64,000 nucleotides of DNA from Flavobacterium sp. HSC-61S13 (GTDB lineage Bacteria; Bacteroidota; Bacteroidia; Flavobacteriales; Flavobacteriaceae). The stretch covers positions 42,811 to 106,810 of the forward strand of contig NZ_JALJZV010000012.1 in the NCBI RefSeq assembly GCF_024171535.1, given 5' to 3'. Both the position numbers and the translations under genes were made by a program. The notes beneath the pieces are model-generated. The model saw only the letters and a program-made list of their open reading frames with translations, made no database searches and was not told the origin of the DNA. Every line of letters begins with the position of its first letter. Position 1 is the stretch's first letter. Below, one piece after another: positions 35,110-43,833 of this stretch.

Positions 35110-38100
35110 TTAAATTGATCTAGCGTTCATCCACGGATTAAAATAAGCAACTGTTTGACTTCTTAACATACCTACCCACATTGCATTATCAGGTAAAGTA
35201 GTACCAAATTTTAAAGTACTGTCACCGGAAGTTAAATACATTATTCTTGAATAAGTATTATAGGCATTAGCCCAGGTAGCTTTTAAAGCTGGATTATTAC
35301 ATACTACCCATCCTTTTAAAAGTATACTTACTACTTCTGAATTCTGTGTAGTACATATTCCTATAACAGTACCTCTACTAAGTAATGTTGTTCCAACTGT
35401 TTCCCATGTAATATTATTATAATTGAATACCATAGCTTTATTTACAAAGTTGGTAGTGTCCTCATTTGTGTATTCATTCTCCCATATCTCACCTTTTGCT
35501 TTATGAATTGATGCTTCTAAGTTCAAACCCATTTCAGCAATATTACTGCTGATATTTATAACAGTTTGCATATTACCATCAGTTGATATTTTATCAGAAC
35601 CATTACCTCCATTTTCCTTAACATAACCTACATCTACTAAGGTATTGTCTTTGGTAAAATCGATGAGATGTCTATTATCCTCATCATAGTATTGTCTACC
35701 GTAATTCTTGGTACTTCCGTCTCTAAAGAACTCGTGTGAATTGCTTCTAATAGTTGGGGAATAACCATTGCCCATTATAAATATTGGAAGGTTGCTCGTG
35801 TTCACTTTCGCGATTTCCACTACTTGACTTAAAGGTCTTGAGAAATTACCAACTACGGTACAGCCGGCTTGCATGTTTACATTACCGTATCCAAATACGG
35901 CGCCATAAGGAGCTAGGTTACTTGAATAGTTCCCTACAGCAATTCCATGAGAAGCCCCAGAAATAGCTTGTAAACCAAATGCAATTGCAGAATTACCATA
36001 AGCATTTGCGCCGCTCATAAAAGCAAAAGCATTATATGCTCCCGCATTCGCTCCGGGCCCAATAGCTATAGCATTTAAAGATGAAGCAGAAGAGTTCCAA
36101 TCTTTAACTCTTAATCCACCTTGAGTAGTTTTTTCGAAAATCTCCAAACCTGAAGCATTTAATACTCCATTAACTAAAGACATGTTGCTACCAAGTGCAA
36201 TTGTTTCAATCGCTCCTGTTCCTGCAGAACTTCTTCCTAATATTGTCCTAGTAGGGATATCTTGTATTTTCGCAAAAGTGACAGCCTTGTTTGCAATAGT
36301 TAATACGTTTGAATTCTGAGGTGAAGTTACGTTTCCAGTTAGTGCGGCTCTTTGGAATGTTGTTCCTACTAAAATGTTTGATGCTGTACCTTGATATGTG
36401 GTATTTGTAGAACTGATTGAATTGCCTGCAATTTGAATATTTGCACCCGCAGTCAATGTTTGAGTAGAATATCCTAATGACGTTACGAATTCTCTAGATG
36501 CTATTTGTCTCCAATCTCCTGTACCATCTCCTGATTGAAACCAAAGATTATCTGAGTTATCTCTAGCTCCTAGAATTCTTGTCGATACACCTAAACTACC
36601 AAATGATATTAACCCACCAACATTTAAAAATGGACGATTGGCCGCAGCTGTACTCACTGTTGCAGAGAAGCTACCTACTGGAGAAGCCTTTAGATTACCT
36701 GAATAATTTTCAGCATAAGATGGGGTACTCCATTTAAGAGGGTGATACAGGCCAGAATGATCTCCCCATCCAAAAGCTGTTTGTCCGTTCAATATCCTTG
36801 AATCATTACCTTGTGCAAAAGTATTTACAATTGACCCGTACTGTGGTAATATTACATTTGATGGTGATACTACAATTCCGTTATTACCTGTGTACGGTCT
36901 ATTATCTATATTATACCACCCAAATATACTTGGATGTACAGGTGTAATTGAACTAACACCTACTCTCATCCTTTCTACCGTTACATTAATAGGATATGAA
37001 CTAGTATGAGATGTTGCTACTTTAGGTATACCATCTTCTAATATTAAATATGGATAATTAATTGTTCTAAAAACAGAACTCAACTCAACTAATGCCCAAG
37101 TAGTACTGCTACTTGGATACACACCAAACACACAACCATTTATAGTTCCTGTACCTGTTGTAAATAAAGTAACTTTATAAATATACCCATTTGGTGAAGA
37201 TGTTAATACGTTACCAAGTAATTCATCTCTAAGTGCTTTTTTACTAGTAATTGAAACCGTTTCATTATAAGAATAACTTCCAGAACCTATTCCATTACTA
37301 TAACCTTTATCATTATGTAATACATTTGACATTGTATCACCAGTCTTCTTAACGTAAAGATCTGTATTTATACTATTCCACTTATCAATATCTGTTTGTA
37401 ATAAATTACCGCTATGATAAACTTGAAACCAATCACTCCATTTACCATTTTCTAAATTTCTATAAGAAAATCTATTACCCCTTGATCCTAATTGAAAACC
37501 ATAAACATCTAAACCTCTAAATGAAACAACTGTTGAATTTGCATTTTGTGGTCTATTTGCACCGGTACTATAAAAAACGGAGTCGGTTATGTCATTCACA
37601 TCTAGTGCAGAAGCTTTTGATGTTATTAAAGTGTTTCCGCCAAAAGGCATATACTTCTTAGCAATATTTTCTTCAGTAGCAATAGTCTCCCAATCATTAA
37701 ATGTTGTAGCAGTTGCACCTGTTCGAATCTGGACTTTTTTAGTATTAGTTGAAGATGTCCATAATTCAAAAGATCCTAAAAAGTTACTACTACCACCTCT
37801 ATTGAAAGCGAAACCTCCACCTAAAGCAGTTGGATAACCTATTGAATTTGCAACGTTTGTAAACACCGTTAATCCTGCACCTTTACTTGTATTAGCATCT
37901 TGTCTTTGTTCAGCAAATAAAGATACTAGTCGTATATTATTTCCACCACTAATGCTAATATCGCCTGTTTGTGGACCAACAATCAAAGTCTGCAATTGAT
38001 TAACTATAGGCTCAGTACTAAGGGATCCATCGTCTAATGCAACAACACTGCGAATACCATCGCCCTTTAATGAACTTGCTCCAATTCTATCTGAACTACC

Positions 38101-38931
38101 CATAAAACCAAAGAATCCGTCATCTCCATTAATAGTTCTATCATTCAGATATCTCGTAATACCCCATCGACTCATATTACCAGTTCCTGCTGATATAGCT
38201 CCTATAGTGTATGTGACATTCCTAGTAGTTAAATTATGCCTAAGTATACTTTCAGCTCTACTGTTTATAATTGAAGAAGTTATAGAGAAACCTCCAGTAT
38301 CTCTGACCTGTAAAGTGTTTCCTGCTAAAGGTCTTGTTGATACACCATTCTTATCTGCACTTAACCATCTATTAGCTAAACTATTTATGTTTGGATCATT
38401 TCCAACAGCATACGAAAGCCCATCTGCGTTACCTGCATATATGGTTCCAGCAGTTGTTTTATATCCAATTGTTGCGTTTATTGGAGTTACAAGTCTTTCA
38501 ATAAATAAGGGGGTTGAATCAGTAGTAGATATTGTATCTCCTGATTTCTTTACATAAGAATTAAAAAGAGGTGAATCATCAAACACGACTTGAGCGGTGT
38601 CCAGATCTGCTCTTGCAATCTTACGGAAAGCAGGCGTACCATTCATTGATACCGGTGCCATCAGCATAGTACCTTTAATTTGACTAGCTAACGAAACCGT
38701 TAAATCAGTGTGTCCATAATCTAGGGAAGTTGTATTAAGATTGAAAATTGAAGGGAAAGCAAGCGAAATACCAGGTATATAAGCTTCCTTAGGAAGAATC
38801 GAGATATCTCCTAAGCTTCTTTTAAACAAATCCCCTTCCTTTTCAACTATAACAGAAAAACTACTTTGAGAAACCGGTAGTTTTTCAATTTTTAAATCTC
38901 CTTCTATTATGGTATTGCCCTTAATATTCAT
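35110..38931 (-). CDS. Large tail fibre / receptor-binding protein
   Basis: This is a 1273-residue protein. Residues about 1-60 look like a fibre base. Near residues 490-510 it contains LENGKWSDWFQVYHSGNL, the pattern of pyocin-knob-type fibre modules. Around residues 955-1040 there are repeated SG(A/N)A and IAxG units (AIAIGPGANAGAYNAFAF, NSAIAFGLQAISGASHGIAV) like the trimeric YadA head beta roll. The C-terminus is a separate domain with WENEYTNEDTTNF and GWVVCNNPALK. It should be a trimeric fibre determining host range. Confidence 0.75.
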   Translation of the reverse strand: MNIKGNTIIEGDLKIEKLPVSQSSFSVIVEKEGDLFKRSLGDISILPKEAYIPGISLAFPSIFNLNTTSLDYGHTDLTVSLASQIKGTMLMAPVSMNGTPAFRKIARADLDTAQVVFDDSPLFNSYVKKSGDTISTTDSTPLFIERLVTPINATIGYKTTAGTIYAGNADGLSYAVGNDPNINSLANRWLSADKNGVSTRPLAGNTLQVRDTGGFSITSSIINSRAESILRHNLTTRNVTYTIGAISAGTGNMSRWGITRYLNDRTINGDDGFFGFMGSSDRIGASSLKGDGIRSVVALDDGSLSTEPIVNQLQTLIVGPQTGDISISGGNNIRLVSLFAEQRQDANTSKGAGLTVFTNVANSIGYPTALGGGFAFNRGGSSNFLGSFELWTSSTNTKKVQIRTGATATTFNDWETIATEENIAKKYMPFGGNTLITSKASALDVNDITDSVFYSTGANRPQNANSTVVSFRGLDVYGFQLGSRGNRFSYRNLENGKWSDWFQVYHSGNLLQTDIDKWNSINTDLYVKKTGDTMSNVLHNDKGYSNGIGSGSYSYNETVSITSKKALRDELLGNVLTSSPNGYIYKVTLFTTGTGTINGCVFGVYPSSSTTWALVELSSVFRTINYPYLILEDGIPKVATSHTSSYPINVTVERMRVGVSSITPVHPSIFGWYNIDNRPYTGNNGIVVSPSNVILPQYGSIVNTFAQGNDSRILNGQTAFGWGDHSGLYHPLKWSTPSYAENYSGNLKASPVGSFSATVSTAAANRPFLNVGGLISFGSLGVSTRILGARDNSDNLWFQSGDGTGDWRQIASREFVTSLGYSTQTLTAGANIQIAGNSISSTNTTYQGTASNILVGTTFQRAALTGNVTSPQNSNVLTIANKAVTFAKIQDIPTRTILGRSSAGTGAIETIALGSNMSLVNGVLNASGLEIFEKTTQGGLRVKDWNSSASSLNAIAIGPGANAGAYNAFAFMSGANAYGNSAIAFGLQAISGASHGIAVGNYSSNLAPYGAVFGYGNVNMQAGCTVVGNFSRPLSQVVEIAKVNTSNLPIFIMGNGYSPTIRSNSHEFFRDGSTKNYGRQYYDEDNRHLIDFTKDNTLVDVGYVKENGGNGSDKISTDGNMQTVINISSNIAEMGLNLEASIHKAKGEIWENEYTNEDTTNFVNKAMVFNYNNITWETVGTTLLSRGTVIGICTTQNSEVVSILLKGWVVCNNPALKATWANAYNTYSRIMYLTSGDSTLKFGTTLPDNAMWVGMLRSQTVAYFNPWMNARSI

Positions 38932-38933
38932 AA

Positions 38934-40139
38934 TTAGCCTTTTGGAATAATTACTATTTTCATTTTGTTTAAACCAGGTGCTTTACCAAAATAAACTCCA
39001 ATTGTGTTTACATCGATTATTGAATAATCAACTAAACATTTTTTCTCTTGTGGAAGCTCAAAAAAATCAGCTATTAAATCTTTAGTATTAAGATCATGTT
39101 TTATAAAATATTCAATAGAGCTAACACCTCCAAAGACTTGTACATATCCTTTATTAGTTGCACTGGCATCCATTACCAATTTCACCTTTTTAGGAGTCAT
39201 GATTGTGGTATCATCGTTTGCATCAAGTGCCTGAATAGCTGTTGATATAGATGCTAATCCGGTTCTTGTTTCTGTAGCTGTACGAGAAGACAAACCTTCT
39301 GATGTTATTGCTTTTTTGTTATCCTGACCTAGCTGAACTTCTGCAGCAGTTGCTATCATTAGAAGTCCCAAAACTGTGGTAGTGGCTTGGTCTGTATTAG
39401 TCTGTAATAAAATGTAATCGTTGGGATTTGTATTTATTGGGTTGTTCTTAAAGGCCTGAATTAAGTCTCCCACTTGAAATGGATTTCCTTGAATTGTACC
39501 TGCAACCGATACTCTCCAATAATCACCATTTTTTGTACTGGCATTACCCGGGAATACATTATTTGCATTAGCATCCCAGCTTCCTTGCGGTCTACCTAAT
39601 CCAGCATACGTTGAATCAATATAAGCTTTAACTGCGCCTGATGTTACAAGTGATTGTCCATTAGCTCCAGAAAGGTCATTAGTATTAATTATTGGAATAG
39701 CAGAACTCGAGCCAGTACCCGCAACTACACGTCCAATCACCGTCATTGTAGGGATATCGTTTATCTTAGCGAATGTTATGGCCTTGTCCGTTACCTTAAC
39801 AGTTGTAACTGCAGCATCCTTGATCTTAGAAGTAGAAACTCCTTGATCTTTGATAATAAGCAGACCGTCTTTTATTTCGATGGTTGTATTATCAATATTG
39901 AGATCAATAGTCGCAATACCGTCAACAGTTTCAATTTTAATTCCACCGTCTGAATTATATATTTCTAAAATTCCTCCAATAGCCTTCCATTCGGTACCAT
40001 CGTACCTCATGATGAACTTAGACAATGTATTATAATACACTTGTCCTTCTACTGGCGAAGCAGGATTTTGACTTCTTTTGTCACATACGAAATTGATTAT
40101 CGCGTTCTGGTCGGCATCTAATATGTTTGTTAACCTCAT
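38934..40139 (-). CDS. Tail fibre protein, 401 aa
   Basis: The N-terminus (EGQVYYNTLSKFIMRYDGTEWKAI, residues about 30-55) is a common fibre attachment motif. Residues about 75-135 contain heptad-like DNT/KDG repeats, and KAITFAKINDIPTMTVIGR is also found in the 1273-residue fibre (KAVTFAKIQDIPTRTILGR), so the two share a module. The C-terminus (about 330-401) has KHDLNTKDLIADFF and ends in KIVIIPKG. It probably links the long fibre to the tail. Confidence 0.7.
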   Translation of the reverse strand: MRLTNILDADQNAIINFVCDKRSQNPASPVEGQVYYNTLSKFIMRYDGTEWKAIGGILEIYNSDGGIKIETVDGIATIDLNIDNTTIEIKDGLLIIKDQGVSTSKIKDAAVTTVKVTDKAITFAKINDIPTMTVIGRVVAGTGSSSAIPIINTNDLSGANGQSLVTSGAVKAYIDSTYAGLGRPQGSWDANANNVFPGNASTKNGDYWRVSVAGTIQGNPFQVGDLIQAFKNNPINTNPNDYILLQTNTDQATTTVLGLLMIATAAEVQLGQDNKKAITSEGLSSRTATETRTGLASISTAIQALDANDDTTIMTPKKVKLVMDASATNKGYVQVFGGVSSIEYFIKHDLNTKDLIADFFELPQEKKCLVDYSIIDVNTIGVYFGKAPGLNKMKIVIIPKG

Positions 40140-40146
40140 TGTTTAC

Positions 40147-40575
40147 TTATTTGATTAATATAAATCCGGTCTCCTGCTTTGAAAATCTGACTGTTACATT
40201 ATTTAGATCGGGTGAATGTTCTACAGATGTAAATACCTGCTGAACTCCTACAACCACGACTACATCAACTATTACCCCTTTCCCATGTACTACAATTACT
40301 TCTTTTAGATTACTAAACTGATATGTCTTACCGCGAGCATCTTCGATTGTTGCAAATGGACCAGCTTCTGTACCGTTACCATCATTAACTAAATCAGAAG
40401 TGTTTTTAGGCATTTCAAGATTTTCTTCAATTGCATCTTGAATTACTTCGACAACTGAACTTAAAGGATAGGTCTTTGTCCTTTTTCTGTCCTGAGAATC
40501 AGTCCCAATAAGATAATCCTCAAGCGCGACTTGCTTGTCTTCGGGATATGCTTCTTGATTACTAATCTTTGCCAT
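40147..40575 (-). CDS. Tail-fibre operon leader protein, 142 aa
   Basis: This is the first gene of the tail-fibre/lysis operon. The N-terminus (MAKISNQEAYPEDKQVALEDYLIGTDSQDRK, given here only as its positions 1-20 plus the YLIGTD motif) matches the short start found on fibre-associated proteins of Bacteroidetes phages. The middle is hydrophobic beta (VIVDVVVVVGVQQVF). There is no signal peptide. It is preceded by copy 5 of the phage promoter. Confidence 0.5.
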   Translation of the reverse strand: MAKISNQEAYPEDKQVALEDYLIGTDSQDRKRTKTYPLSSVVEVIQDAIEENLEMPKNTSDLVNDGNGTEAGPFATIEDARGKTYQFSNLKEVIVVHGKGVIVDVVVVVGVQQVFTSVEHSPDLNNVTVRFSKQETGFILIK

Positions 40576-40599
40576 AATAGATAAATACTATTCTTTAAA

Positions 40600-40648
40600 C
40601 AAAGATACTAGATATTTTATATCAATTGGTATATCTGATATATATTTG
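40600..40648. promoter_or_regulatory. Divergent phage promoters sharing the 25-bp element (copy 5)
   Basis: The leftward -7 box TATCTTTG is at 40600-40607, and the element ATATC-N13-GATATAT is at 40619-40643. A rightward TATATTTG box at 40641-40648 overlaps the far end of the element and stands 24 bp before the regulator gene at 40673. One bound protein would therefore affect both the tail operon and the regulator gene. Confidence 0.75.
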
Positions 40649-40672
40649 TAATAAAAAACAACCCACATAATT

Positions 40673-41275
40673 ATGGCCAGTAAGAAAGAAACTATTCAGC
40701 GAATACAACCTAAAGCAATGGAGATCGTTAAAGAGAAAGGAATTATATTAAAGGAAGTCGTATTAAATGAAGGAAATGATTCGAGCAAAGAAGCTGCTTA
40801 TACACATCAGAAGTTTATTCAGGTATTCAAGGGATATGATTTTTTAGAAAACATGGCATTTGTACGGACCCATATTATGAAGAAGTATGAAATTAAAACA
40901 ATCAATCTTTTAGAGATACTACTTTTCCTATTCCCGAAGAATTTATTTACCATCTATGACTATAGAGATATTGGACATATTAGATTTACTTACAAAAGGC
41001 TTAACGTACTCGTGAAGTTAGGATATGCGGGAATTGCATGTCATGGCCGTAATCAAAACGAGCACTTGTATGTATTGACTGCAAAATCGAGAAAGATTGT
41101 AATTGAGTTTTATGGGATGTTATCTGGAGAGATTCCAGTTCCGGAAGATGTATTGAGGGAATCTAATGTAGTGAGTGATTTGAAGAAAGCAGATGTGATT
41201 AAAAAAATTAACCTTTTAATACCTTCTGAACCTAAGCGAACGCTATGGTCTAAACGAAAAAAAGCCACTGATTAG
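40673..41275 (+). CDS. Winged-helix (MarR-like) phage transcription regulator candidate
   Basis: This is a 200-residue protein. Residues about 75-150 read as a winged-helix domain: a helix with INLLEILLFLFPKNLFTIYDY, a recognition-like helix with IRFTYKRLNVLVKLGYAG, a wing with RNQNEHLYVLTA and a final helix. This is the order of MarR-type regulators. It is the only rightward gene within the late region and faces the tail operon across the shared 25-bp element. That makes it my first candidate for the protein that binds the repeated element. DNA binding itself is inferred. Confidence 0.55.
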   Translation: MASKKETIQRIQPKAMEIVKEKGIILKEVVLNEGNDSSKEAAYTHQKFIQVFKGYDFLENMAFVRTHIMKKYEIKTINLLEILLFLFPKNLFTIYDYRDIGHIRFTYKRLNVLVKLGYAGIACHGRNQNEHLYVLTAKSRKIVIEFYGMLSGEIPVPEDVLRESNVVSDLKKADVIKKINLLIPSEPKRTLWSKRKKATD

Positions 41276-41286
41276 AGTGGCTTTTG
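41261..41286 (+). terminator. Rho-independent terminator after the regulator gene
   Basis: AAAAGCCACT and AGTGGCTTTT form a perfect 10-bp stem with a 6-nt loop, overlapping the last codons of the regulator gene. Confidence 0.8.
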
Positions 41287-41626
41287 TATATTATATAACT
41301 AACACAAAATTAGTTAAAGAATTATTAAAAATAAACAGCTTTTTATTTGTATATGTTAAAATAAAAGCGTACCTTGCGAACCTATTAATCCCTAAATAAA
41401 AGGGACTAAAAATATATTGTCTTAACCTAAGTTCATATACATCATGCAAAGAAAAAATCAAGTTAAAAACCTATGGATCCGGGTAGTGACCAATATTTTT
41501 AATTCTAATTTTCATAACAATGAAAGACAAAATTTCGGCTACGGCTAACGTTTTGAGAATAACATACTATGCGACCAAGCTGTGGATGTTATTCAAAGAA
41601 ATACTCTAATAAGTTAACGAGATAAA
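41287..41626. other. 340-bp region without a gene, with RNA-like hairpins
   Basis: No reading frame above 35 codons looks real. The region contains a 9-bp stem, GAATAACAT (41557-41565) with ATGTTATTC (41586-41594), around a 20-nt GC-richer loop, plus a CCC/GGG mini-hairpin near 41390. It may be the 5' part of a non-coding RNA or a regulatory region. Confidence 0.4.
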
Positions 41627-41731
41627 TATCTTTGAACAACAGTAAAAGACATTTAATTTTATACCGCTGTATAAAAAAACTTAAAAACTCAATCATTATT
41701 GTACTGGTAATACAATAGTGATTGTTTTTTT
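41627..41731 (+). ncRNA. Putative small RNA with strong terminator
   Basis: A TATCTTTG -7 box (41627-41634) faces right. A 14-bp hairpin (CAATCATTATTGTA at 41690-41703 with TACAATAGTGATTG at 41711-41724, one G-U pair) followed by T7 ends the unit at 41731. The predicted transcript is about 90 nt and contains no ORF. It lies beside the GroES gene, transcribed towards it. Confidence 0.4.
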
Positions 41732-41819
41732 GTTCTCAAATACAGTACAAATATACAATTAAATTATTTTAATTCTAGCCTTTAATTAAAATATTTGTGT
41801 AAAAAGTTTTTCATATAGA

Positions 41820-42068
41820 TTAAAATACGACATCAATATCCTCAGATTCCTTCAAAACCAAGTATTCAACACCTTCTTCAATCATCTGCAAACCATCGGA
41901 ATACTTGAACTTTCTAACAGTATCACCTACTTTTACACTCTTCACTTTTGCTCCGATTTTCATTACTCCGAAATCATTATCTTTTTCATGATTAGTTGGT
42001 AAAATTAGTCCACTTTTAGTTTCTTGAGCAATTTTCTTGCATAATAATCTATCTCCTAGTAGTTTCAT
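41820..42068 (-). CDS. Phage GroES-like co-chaperonin
   Basis: This is an 82-residue protein starting MKLLGDRLLCKKI. It has the Cpn10 layout: GDRLL strand, the mobile loop around AQETKSGLILP (residues about 14-24), VKSVKVGDTVRKFKY, and a final strand EGVEYLVLKESEDIDVV corresponding to the DILA end. I use the ATG at 42068; an upstream ATG at 42110 overlaps the exonuclease remnant. Phages such as T4 encode such proteins (gp31) to fold capsid protein with host GroEL. Confidence 0.8.
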   Translation of the reverse strand: MKLLGDRLLCKKIAQETKSGLILPTNHEKDNDFGVMKIGAKVKSVKVGDTVRKFKYSDGLQMIEEGVEYLVLKESEDIDVVF

Positions 42069-42070
42069 TT

Positions 42071-42250
42071 TTAAATATTTTGAAGAAATTCGTACAGTTT
42101 TTTGTTCCATTTGGCATCTGCAAGAGCATTATGCGCATCCGTTTCTTTAGGATAATTGTGTTGGTTTTTAAGGTAATTAATGGATTCTTGCAAATTCCCC
42201 TTCTTTCCAAAAGCATATAAACCGCGATGGAGATGTAACTGTGTCTTCAT
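42071..42250 (-). pseudogene. Remnant of a DEDDh-type 3'-5' exonuclease
   Basis: This 59-codon frame encodes the end of a known exonuclease type: YPKETDAHNALADAKWNKKLYEF (quoted as HNALADAKW, about residues 40-48), with the H-x4-D of the ExoIII motif. Full-length relatives are about 170-190 residues and start with a DTEF motif that is absent here. The upstream sequence is taken by another ORF in a different frame (42177-42371). The piece is therefore probably what is left after a deletion or gene replacement. Confidence 0.55.
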
Positions 42251-42371
42251 CGGGATTATACTGTAACCGGGGAACGTTAGTTACATCAACCTCTTTATTT
42301 AGCTTCAAGCAGAATATTTTCTTCGCCTTGCTAAAGTGTTTTTCTATCTTTTTTAAATCTTGTGCGTTCAT
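42177..42371 (-). CDS. Small phage hypothetical protein, 64 aa
   Basis: Starting at the ATG at 42371 it reads MNAQDLKKIEKHFSKAKKIF, then EVDVTNVPRLQYNPDEDTVTS and a final CFWKEGEFARIH. It looks like a small single-domain protein of phage type. It overlaps the exonuclease remnant in another frame. The function is unknown. A longer frame to 42398 adds nine unlikely residues. Confidence 0.5.
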   Translation of the reverse strand: MNAQDLKKIEKHFSKAKKIFCLKLNKEVDVTNVPRLQYNPDEDTVTSPSRFICFWKEGEFARIH

Positions 42372-42429
42372 CTTTTTATAATAAAAAAGGCTAATCAATA
42401 CCAGCCTTAGTGTTATCGTGATTTGGTAG

Positions 42430-42642
42430 TTATTCTACAACTTCCCAGTTTTCAGCAAACAACTCAATCATTGTTTCTTTCCATGGAACATTCCCAAAAC
42501 GACTCTCAACATATAAATATGGCGCAGTCATTTTACTGTTCTCGTCTGGAAATTGAGCCCTTACCACTACATCTTTATTCTATTGTGGTAACCTCATTCC
42601 TTTACTCTTTTTTACTGATTCTAATGCTTGACCGAAATTCAT
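42430..42642 (-). pseudogene. Tad2-like (DUF2829) anti-Thoeris gene with in-frame amber codon
   Basis: Read through, the frame gives 69 residues plus one TAG. It starts MNFGQALESVKKSKGMRLPQ, then the stop at 42580-42582, and continues NKDVVVRAQFPDEN, ending in PWKETMIELFAENWEVVE. The MNFgxALE start and the PWxxTxxELFAxxWEVV end are the hallmarks of DUF2829, whose members include Tad2, a protein that sequesters the Thoeris signalling molecule. The stop stands where relatives have Trp, so a single TGG to TAG change explains it. The rest is intact, implying a recent mutation or read-through. Confidence 0.7.
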
Positions 42643-42659
42643 AATTATTCTGGTTTTAG

Positions 42660-43013
42660 TTAATATAATTTTGGTGATCTTACATCAAACTGTACTGGTA
42701 CAATCTTTAAATTTAAAAGCGGTTTGTCGGATAAGTAATAAGACTTAACAAACGCATCTACAATTGATTTTTTGTTATTCGATCGTTCTAAAATCTCGTT
42801 GTATTCCGTAATCCAATCTGGAGGAATTGCCATTTTAGATTTACTGTATTTTACAATAGTTTCGACTATTTCCGTTAAGCGTTCGTCGTCTATTTCGGCT
42901 TGTGAACGAATCGGTTTAGGTTTATCTAATTCCATTTGCTTTTTTATATACTCGTGCCTTTCGTAAATAGCCTTTGGAGTCATAAAAACTGTTCCGTGTG
43001 TTTTAAATGCCAT
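42660..43013 (-). CDS. Phage hypothetical protein, 117 aa
   Basis: This 117-residue protein is rich in Lys and Pro, with AIYERHEYIKKQMELDKPKPI and AEIDDERLTEIVETIVKYS segments suggesting two helices. It lies between the Tad2-like gene and rusA with a 1-bp gap to the latter. No family is recognised. It could be an accessory replication/recombination protein by context. Confidence 0.5.
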   Translation of the reverse strand: MAFKTHGTVFMTPKAIYERHEYIKKQMELDKPKPIRSQAEIDDERLTEIVETIVKYSKSKMAIPPDWITEYNEILERSNNKKSIVDAFVKSYYLSDKPLLNLKIVPVQFDVRSPKLY

Positions 43014-43014
43014 A

Positions 43015-43335
43015 CTACTCTATTTTAAATTTGATAAATTCACTTCCTTTTTTCACGACCGTTTTTAGTATTTCTAAACGGTAAACATCCTTGTCATTGA
43101 TCCCGTATCTCTTCTGTAGAATATCTAAAAAAGGTTTAACCGGATTATCGATATCGGCCCCAGAATTACTAAAACCAAATTCGATTTTAATTGAATAAGG
43201 TGGGAATGCTTCTATTTTTTTCGGCAACATAAACAGAACCGCATTTTCATAAATCTTGTAAGCATCCGTTTTAAAACGTCTTCCTTTCCAACACTCATTA
43301 ACAGACAAGGGCTTAATTTGGACTGTGTACATCAC
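43015..43335 (-). CDS. rusA: RusA-like Holliday junction resolvase
   Basis: This 106-residue protein has the RusA metal-binding motif GADIDNPVKPFLDIL (D61, D63, D71) followed by GINDKDV (D81, D83) and a KTVVKKG strand. The N-terminal LSVNECWKGRRFKT matches the start of the fold. RusA resolves Holliday junctions formed in phage recombination and helps clear branched DNA before packaging. It overlaps the upstream small gene by four bases. Confidence 0.85.
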   Translation of the reverse strand: MMYTVQIKPLSVNECWKGRRFKTDAYKIYENAVLFMLPKKIEAFPPYSIKIEFGFSNSGADIDNPVKPFLDILQKRYGINDKDVYRLEILKTVVKKGSEFIKFKIE

Positions 43336-43517
43336 TCAATTTCTTTACCCATACCATCCGAAAAGGCGCCTTCTTGATAAGCTTGAATTTTCCAATCTCG
43401 ACTCTTGGTATTTGATTTTATTTTTAAATATTCCGAAACAGTCATTTTCTTTTTCATTACCACTTCAACTACTGTTTCCGGAGCCAGACCTAGCGGTATT
43501 TTACTTTGCTTTGCCAT
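43332..43517 (-). CDS. Small phage protein, 61 aa
   Basis: Taken from the ATG at 43517 (MAKQSKIPLGLAPETVVEVV). The longer frame to 43622 has a Cys/Tyr-rich start unlike a phage protein. It contains a helix-turn-helix-like stretch (VMKKKMTVSEYLKIK) and ends in GKEIE, overlapping the rusA start. Unknown function; possibly DNA-binding. Confidence 0.5.
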   Translation of the reverse strand: MAKQSKIPLGLAPETVVEVVMKKKMTVSEYLKIKSNTKSRDWKIQAYQEGAFSDGMGKEIE

Positions 43518-43711
43518 GTGATAATATTTTAAAACACCCGAACATCTGTTTTTTATAACTGTGTATGAAAATTTACTAAACCAACACAGTAACGCTAAAC
43601 GATCAGATTTTCTATAGCTCAACTACTCTACAGGCTATATCAAGAGAATAGGTCAACTTCAGACCGGCAGTTCCTGTTCCGACTTATCGGGATTCGGGTG
43701 TTTTTAATTCG

Positions 43712-43784
43712 CGGACTCATTAGGATTCGAACCTAAGACCTAACGATTAACAGTCGTTTGCTCCACCAACTGAGCTATGAGTCC
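43712..43784 (-). tRNA. tRNA-Asn(GUU)
   Basis: All arms fold without mismatches: acceptor GGACTCA/TGAGTCC, D stem GCTC/GAGC, anticodon stem AACGA/TCGTT with loop CTGTTAA (anticodon GTT, complement at 43749-43751), T stem TTAGG/CCTAA with loop TTCGAAT, discriminator G as usual for Asn. CCA is not encoded. It lies inside the prophage in the same direction as its neighbours, so it is a phage-encoded tRNA. Confidence 0.95.
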
Positions 43785-43833
43785 AAAAAAATCCTTTTTG
43801 GCTAGAAAAAGGATTTTTATATTTGATGTAGTA

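Noticed and set aside
42423..42644. 73-codon plus-strand frame
   Set aside because: It is the complement of the Tad2-like gene and has no protein-like features.
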